Below, in pieces: positions 58,183 to 64,000 of a stretch of DNA of 64,000 nt. The notes under the pieces were generated by a model. The model worked only from the letters and a program-made list of their open reading frames with translations, did no database searches and was not told the DNA's origin. How positions within the stretch are numbered: position 1 is the first letter of the stretch; every line of letters begins with the position of its first letter. The translations under genes and the position numbers were made by a program. Source of the DNA: Echiichthys vipera (taxonomy: Eukaryota; Chordata; Actinopteri; Perciformes; Trachinidae); NCBI GenBank assembly GCA_963691815.1, contig OY829657.1, positions 7,491,092 to 7,555,091 on the forward strand. Direction: 5' to 3'.

Positions 58183-60519
58183 TTATGCTACTGGTTTGAG
58201 AACTGAGCGTAAACACCTTCCCTCTTTCGTGAGCTCTCTGGTGAAACACATGCATGGAAGGGGGATCGCCTCTTCTCGACGGGAAATCGTATTGAACTTG
58301 CACTTCTTGAGGTGGTCTGCCATGCTGGCGATGTTTGCAAACTTCCACTCATTCACCGTACCAAAAGCTGTGCTGAATCGCCACACCTGAACGAAACGAT
58401 AGAGAGTTGATGTATTACTTCTTGTGCTTGTACCACACTTCAAGAATAAAAATGGCTGTCAAATACATTTTTTTAAAATAGCAAAAAAATGACTGACCTT
58501 GTCTGTGATCTGCCATGTAGGCGACCCGTCAGCACGCCGTTTCTTCTCCCACAGCAGGACGACCATGCCACGCATCTGGAGCAGACTAGCACACACATCC
58601 CTCATGGTGCGGGACACTCTGGACAGTTGGCACAAACTAAAGCTGTCCAGGAAGCTTGCTACATGTTGCAACACTTCGAATGGAAGGTTGCTGAATTGAT
58701 CGCACCGAGAGCCAAAGTGGCAGGCTTTTCTTGCGAGGTTGTCTCCAGTTTTTAAGGGTAAACCAGGCTTAACCCCAAACGATCCGAGGTGCCTGTCGTG
58801 GATGATTCTGAAGCCCTGTACTGAGGGGCAGAATCGTCTTTGGGAGTAGGTGCAGCCGTAGTAGGCCAAGGGGCAGCGTTGCTCCATCCAGCCATTGAGT
58901 CCGGCGTGAATATCCCCGTGAACATTTTTGAAATGAGACGAGAACTCATCCCGTCGGAACAGCTGTCCGCAAACAAATGTGAACATGGAGCGCTGCTTTG
59001 TTTGGTATCGGGCCACACATTCGAGCACCAGGTCCAGCCTGAGAGTGTGGAAGGGGCTTGGATTGGAGAGCTGCGGGCTGGCGTGATCACAGGCTGAGGC
59101 CGAAGCGATATCTCCCACCATGGTGTTGGTTGCAAGAATGGCTGAAGGGAAGGAGAATGTCTGAGTACCAAAGTCAATGTGGTAGCCATCAACAAACCTG
59201 CTGTCTGAGATTCCTCTGCCTCCTGGAGAGTCGCCAAGGCAAAAAAGCAAAGCTGCAGTGATGAGGTCGATGCCGTGGAGGCCCATGGGGTCATCTGCCA
59301 CCTCCAGGTCAGATGTGTCTACCGATTTGTCCTCCATCTTTGCTCGAAACAAGTAAGGGTCTGACAGCAGAGCCCGACGTCCATTAAATGTAAACATACT
59401 TATCCCCCTAAGCACTTCTACATTCTGTAGTTTACGCTCCAAACATCTATACCTGAGTTCAGTAGGTAAGTGTTGTAAGAAATTATTTCTCACGTGATCA
59501 GACAGCAGGTATGGCATTGGATGTGGAACTGGAGCTTGTTGGGGAACAGGAGGTTCCAGTGCTACAACAGGCATGTAATTCTGAGGCATCTCTGGCCAGA
59601 CGACGTTGGAATCATCTATTGCCTCCTCAATAATATCTTCCTTGTCTTCAAAAAACAACTCTACAAAATCCTTTTCTTCTACCCAGCTAATACCATCGTC
59701 TTCTCTATCTGTCCCGACTGCGCAATCCACTCCACCTACTGCTCCAAGCTCACACTCTGAATCAGAATCAGAGTCACTCTCCTGCATATCGACATTCTTC
59801 CCACCCTCTGCAACATAAACGTTACCATGACTATCACCATTTTCTCCATTGTGCAGTGCCCCATTCTTTTCAGTCTTTTCCCCATTTAAATTTCCAACAA
59901 TTACATCAATATCTTTGGAATTAGTGAGGATGTCCAAGGCAGCTGCTAAAGTTCTGCTCGTCTCCACTGAGGCTCTATACAACCCGGTATAGGGCTCTTC
60001 TTCCATTTCCATGGTTACATTACCTAACACTGTCTCTGGCAAACTTGATGCCGTGGCCATTTTGTCACTTTCACCTGCCTCCTTATCTACTTTCTTTGAC
60101 ACGGTGGTCGTGACTCTCAGGGACTCCAACAACATCCTCTGATCCTGCAGAGCCAAGGCCATGTCTAGCTGCTCTACCTCATCAAAGTCTTTGCTCAAGT
60201 TTTCATAGGACTTGCGATCAGAGTAGCTCACAGGCCAGCGATTCCACTCCATAGTACAACATACTATACTTGCTGGGCACGTCTCAAGGTGTTTTGCCAT
60301 CTTGATCCTTGCAATAGTGAAGGGGCAGCCAAATCCACTGTTCAGGCATGGCAGCCGTTCATACGGACACAGTAGGCGGTGTTCCTCTAGTTTGCACGAG
60401 TGAAAAACTGCCCCACAGACAAGAGGACAGCCGATGAGGTCGCAGCAAACCCCCGTCTCTGGTCTTACCATGCATCTTCTCTTGATGCATTTAAGGCAGT
60501 GGGAGTGCAGGCTTTCCAT
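58183..60519 (-). CDS. fbxo30: F-box only protein 30
   Basis: Two coding exons, 60519-58498 and 58386-58183, join in phase 0 to give 741 residues (human about 745). FBXO30 (MUSA1) is the substrate-binding subunit of an SCF E3 ubiquitin ligase linked to muscle wasting. The N-terminal Cys/His-rich TRAF-type zinc finger covers about residues 9-90 (CLKCIKRRC, CDLIGCPLVCGAVFHSCKLE, FGCPFTIARIKMAKHLETCP). YENLSKDFDEVEQLDMALAL follows, as in the human protein. The central part is acidic and variable. The F-box is at about 609-650 (FSNLPFEVLQHVASFLDSFS). The second exon encodes VWRFSTAFGTVNEWKFANIA to LRSVLKPVA. The ATG at 60519 starts the conserved N-terminus and is preceded by an A-rich leader. Confidence 0.97.
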
Positions 60520-61470
60520 TTTTTTTTAACTGTATTGGTCCTTGCCCAACTGGTTCTGGCAGGGAAAGAGGTGAAGTGTTCAACCCTGAAACAAATCAAA
60601 CAAAAACATACTTATTTCACAAGTCTTAGGAAACTAAATACAGCCCATGGCAACAACTAGGTTTTTAGGTAAGAGCATGCTGGTGTTACATTAACCAATG
60701 AACTTTAATGCAACCCTCCAACATAACACACAGTGGGGTCCTGTGTCTTCAAACTACTCTGTAACTTAAGTCTCACACATGTTCTCTCTCTGTGCGTGTT
60801 TACCAAATATTTAGACTGTTCAGTGACCTTTCACAACACCCCTCTTAGGTTTCATGGTGACACCGATTCTTCCAGGTCTTCGGGGCAAACCTGAACCCAC
60901 ACATTTAGGATCAGAGATATGCCATCCATTGTTATGCAAACTGTTTTGTTTACCAGCTGCAACAGACCCACGAGGTAAATACGCCTGAATCATTAGCCTC
61001 GGGGTCATTTGGTAGTATTACTTGTGTGACGGGATTTGCAGGATAATGAATGCTGGGGGAAAGGACACCAAGCAATAATTTAAAAGACCCACAATAATGA
61101 TGCAAGTCTAACCGCAAAGCCACACAAGAAAGCTATTGTTGAAGTATTTACAGCCATGGAAAGAAGCGAGACCATGTTAAATGACGCAAGCACAGCTGGC
61201 AAGTTAGCAAACAGCTAAAAACACAAACACAAACACAACAACCGGCTCTAACAACGTATTCGCCCGTAATCTTAGCGGAAACAACACCACCACGGTCTGT
61301 TTAACTGTAAGACATTGTTTTCACGATGACTGTGCACGAACATGTGTAAGTCGACACGCCACAAAACTTTTGTGAAGTTAAACAAAAGAACATCAACAAC
61401 ATGGCCAGCCAGTTAGCATTAGCAGCTAAACTTCTTTAGCCTCTTCACTTAGCTTCTAGAAACTGCTTAC

Positions 61471-61720
61471 CCGCGCGACGGGGTCCTCCGGGGGTATTTT
61501 ATCAACACTTAATAGACTAAATCAGCGCCGTCGACATCTGCAAATTACAATCTACAGCTGCATAAGCGCCTCACAGTACTGAATGTGTGTAAATCTTCTT
61601 CTGATATGAACTGGCTGCGGCTGGTTCTTCGGCTGAGTCCTTCGCTGCTCTGAGTCGGCATTTGTGTTGATCCCTGTGTGAGACGCCGCGGTTCTACGTC
61701 ATCACGTAAACGAACGGTCA
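61471..61720 (-). promoter_or_regulatory. fbxo30: fbxo30 non-coding first exon and promoter
   Basis: The minus-strand donor CGCGCGG then GTAAGCAG at 61471/61470 can splice to the acceptor TTTGTTTCAG before 60585. The region is CpG-rich, with TACGTCATCACGTAA (CRE-like) near 61695-61710. No TATA box. The exon start is not defined. Confidence 0.5.
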
Positions 61721-62011
61721 CATTTAGTTTATGGACGCAGAGCGACGCAGTCCTATTATAAGAGAGGGCACTGAAATAGACAGACTGGGGAATACCCCGA
61801 CACTTTTACTTTAATCACTGATGAAATGTCTGTGCTGCTATTTTTGGATTTTAATGGATATATTAAAATTACATAAAGGATGAAATAGTGGTTGATGAAG
61901 TGCTAAGGCTGTTTCTATCACTCTTAATGTGAAGGAGGTCCACGTGGTGGAGGTGCAAAAAGCAGCAAAAATGTATTTAAAATATAATTTAATATCAGAA
62001 AGTATTTGTTA

Positions 62012-62490
62012 AAGGTTGAATATGTAGAATGAGCAGAACACGCCATCTATTGTATCACGATCGTAGTCACAACAACAAAAACATAATTCCAACAGTCGGG
62101 TTGCCAGGTTCGTTAGACCCGGCCCAGCAGCCTACAGGAGACCGGAGTCTGTTTGAACCTGTTTGAACCCAGGTCACTCCGGTCACTCAGCTGCTGGGAC
62201 AAATAACAAATCAGCTGCAGGATCGTAAACTCCATTTCACCCGAGCTCCAGCCTACAGTAGCTGCACCCAACAACAGACAACCCTGGCACCCGCAATGCC
62301 CAACGCTATTGGCTGCTGCAATGTAAACAGAATGTGACAGAAAGTCATTGTCAAACCTGTTAAATGTTTATGGAAAAGTACTACTTTCATTCTGTACCCC
62401 TTAAAACGCCCGTGGGAGTATATATATATATATATATATATCTTTTTTTTTAAATATAGCTTTTAATGAAGATTCTACATATTCAACCTT
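62012..62490. mobile_element. MITE with AAGGTTGAATATGTAGAAT ends
   Basis: The left end at 62012-62030 is the exact inverted complement of 62472-62490 (19 bp). The interior is non-coding and includes a (TA)n run near 62419-62441. The target duplication was not resolved. The rest of 61720-63050 shows nothing else. Confidence 0.75.
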
Positions 62491-63054
62491 GAAGTATGGC
62501 CCTGTAAAAGTGTAATATTACCAAGGATAGGCAAAAAATAAGCCTTGGGCTTCAGCCTTTTCCTTTTACGGTTGCTGATTTTAAATATTTATTGTGTGAA
62601 ATAATTAATATTTTTAACCAAAATAAAACTATTCTTACATTCATTTATTTAATAATACTGTAGCCGGCCGAGGTGGAGCTTATTTTAACTTTACCGTTGG
62701 GTACTTTAATCGATAACCCTGCACCATATTTAATAAACGGAGATTCAGGTTTTACATAAATAGCTGTTTGACAAGTGTAGTGGAGTAAAAAGAACAATTA
62801 TTCCATCATAAATATAGTAAAGCGGAAAGATAAAGTAGCATAAAATGGAAATAATATATGCACTTTTCACCATTGGCAAAAAAAAAAATCAACATTTGAG
62901 GGAGTCCTTTATTAAGCTGAGTTCTTACAATTCAAGAAATTCATTCTATGAAAAGAAGCAGTTAAAAACGTTCAGTATTATCATAATCATAGTTTGTATT
63001 TGTACATGTTTGTGTGTCCATTTCTGTGCTCAAGGAGGTCCCTGATCTCCTGAT

Positions 63055-63878
63055 TCATGAGGCCACTTCTGAGATGTGGTGAATGTTGGACAGGGTGAGC
63101 TGCGCCTCCCTCGCTGGGTAGAAACGTTTGGAGCGAAGCCACAGCCTCCCAAACACTCCCGTGACCAGCAGCAAGACGACCAGCAGCCCCCCGAGGACAA
63201 AGGTCTCCACAGGAGGGACTCCGCCTGCATCTACATAGAAAAGGACACAGGTGGAACCACACTTTGCATATGAATTGTATGCACATATTTAGTATCTCTA
63301 AGCTTTGAAGATTTAAAACTCTGAGATCCATATGGGTTACAGAGATGAAACAAACATACTCAGATTGGGCTTTTCACTGTCGTTTAGAAGTCGTCTGATT
63401 GGTCCATAAGACACTGTATGGGACAGAGGGATGTCTCTCCGTATCCGGGTTAATTCATCCTCACCTTCGCCGGAACAGTTCTGTGTGGCAAATACGTGTG
63501 TAAAACATGAGAGAAACATACATGTCTCAATGCTAAGCAGTGCACATTTCAAATCAGGACAGCTTCTCTACGAGCTTATATGGCCGAAAAGCAATTTTAG
63601 GCCGATGGGTCTATATTAAGGCATAAGCTGCATATATAGTAGACTACTTGTCTGAACTGGCCTCTGACTATCAGTTTGAGGAATGGTTGTTGCATGAGAG
63701 CTCACTCACAGGCTGGCACAGCCCTGGGGTGTTGTGGCAGATCTGGACGTTGCAGTGCAGGAAGACGTTGGTGTAAGAGCTGCCGACAAACTTGAACATT
63801 TGTATCCTGAACGTGGCCTCCGGGCCCTGGCCATTCTTCAGCACACTCAGGGTCTGTTCGTTTGCCAACACCGGGCAA
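63055..63878 (-). CDS. ZP-domain transmembrane protein, last three exons (5' part outside window)
   Basis: Exons 63878-63710, 63480-63360 and 63230-63055 are in phase and encode the last 154 residues plus TGA. The first two exons are the ZP-C subdomain: FRIQMFKFVGSSYTNVFLHC, VQICHN, CQP and NCSGEGE, with the usual Cys pattern. Then comes a furin-type site RIRR followed by a hydrophobic patch (SHTVSYGPI) resembling the external hydrophobic patch of uromodulin-like proteins. A membrane span follows (TFVLGGLLVVLLLVTGVF), then a basic cytoplasmic tail (RLWLRSKRFYPA). ZP modules polymerise extracellularly after cleavage at such a site. It looks closer to uromodulin/GP2/ZPLD1-type proteins than to egg-coat ZPs, but the specific gene cannot be named from this part. 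Confidence 0.85.
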
Positions 63879-64000
63879 CTACGGGAAAGGAGATAAAGAA
63901 GTCAGGCAGGCCTGGCTGCTGCTAGTGATATTTAAATCTAGAATGAAATAATGTACTTTAGAAATATAGACTTTAACTAATGAGATGAATGCAAGGCTTA

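Noticed and set aside
58752..59294. 180-codon open frame in a second minus-strand frame
   Set aside because: It overlaps the fbxo30 coding exon out of frame and has no family resemblance.

Overview
The window is vertebrate nuclear DNA, almost certainly from a ray-finned (teleost, probably percomorph) fish. The genes are intron-rich with canonical GT-AG junctions, the proteins are fish-like versions of human chromosome 6q genes, and the introns carry fish-type hAT, PIF/Harbinger, RTE-like, L2-like and tRNA-derived repeats. I assembled gene models by hand from splice sites and reading-frame phase. Every internal junction reported for syne1, ccdc170, rmnd1, akap12, fbxo30 and the ZP gene keeps frame.

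Layout, left to right. 301-10925 (+): last 19 coding exons of syne1 (nesprin-1), ending in the KASH domain. 11995-15448 (-): ccdc170, tail-to-tail with syne1. 16.5-23.4 kb (+): rmnd1, head-to-head with ccdc170, with a 1.28 kb array of a 31-bp minisatellite forming the end of its 5' UTR intron. 23.5-37.2 kb (-): akap12 (gravin), tail-to-tail with rmnd1, with one 7.1-kb coding exon holding a 67-residue tandem repeat array. 37.2-45.1 kb: gene-poor, with a pair of hAT MITEs and a foldback element. 45152-46012 and 50104-50988 (+): two tandem syntaxin-11 genes. 52176-52257 (+): tRNA-Leu(UAA). 52.3-55.3 kb: an orphan exon-like CpG-rich stretch and LINE remnants. 55.3-61.7 kb (-): fbxo30 with a long probable 3' UTR interrupted by a dead hAT transposon. 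63055-63878 (-): the last three exons of a ZP-domain membrane protein that continues beyond the window.

The genes do not form one pathway. Syne1 tethers the nuclear envelope to the cytoskeleton, ccdc170 is a microtubule/Golgi-associated coiled-coil protein, rmnd1 supports mitochondrial translation, akap12 scaffolds PKA/PKC at the membrane, stx11 is an immune SNARE, and fbxo30 is an SCF ubiquitin-ligase subunit. What unites them is synteny. Two blocks that are several megabases apart on human 6q (SYNE1-CCDC170-RMND1-AKAP12 and STX11-FBXO30) sit within 64 kb here, and ESR1, ARMT1 and ZBTB2, which I recall as interspersed in human, are not visible.

The most unusual structures are the rmnd1 minisatellite (open in all three forward frames, with an E-box in almost every unit and acceptor-like AGs in many), the akap12 coding repeat, and several transposons placed very close to splice acceptors or inside probable 3' UTRs. 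I see no bacterial-type system, CRISPR array or clear new multi-gene system.
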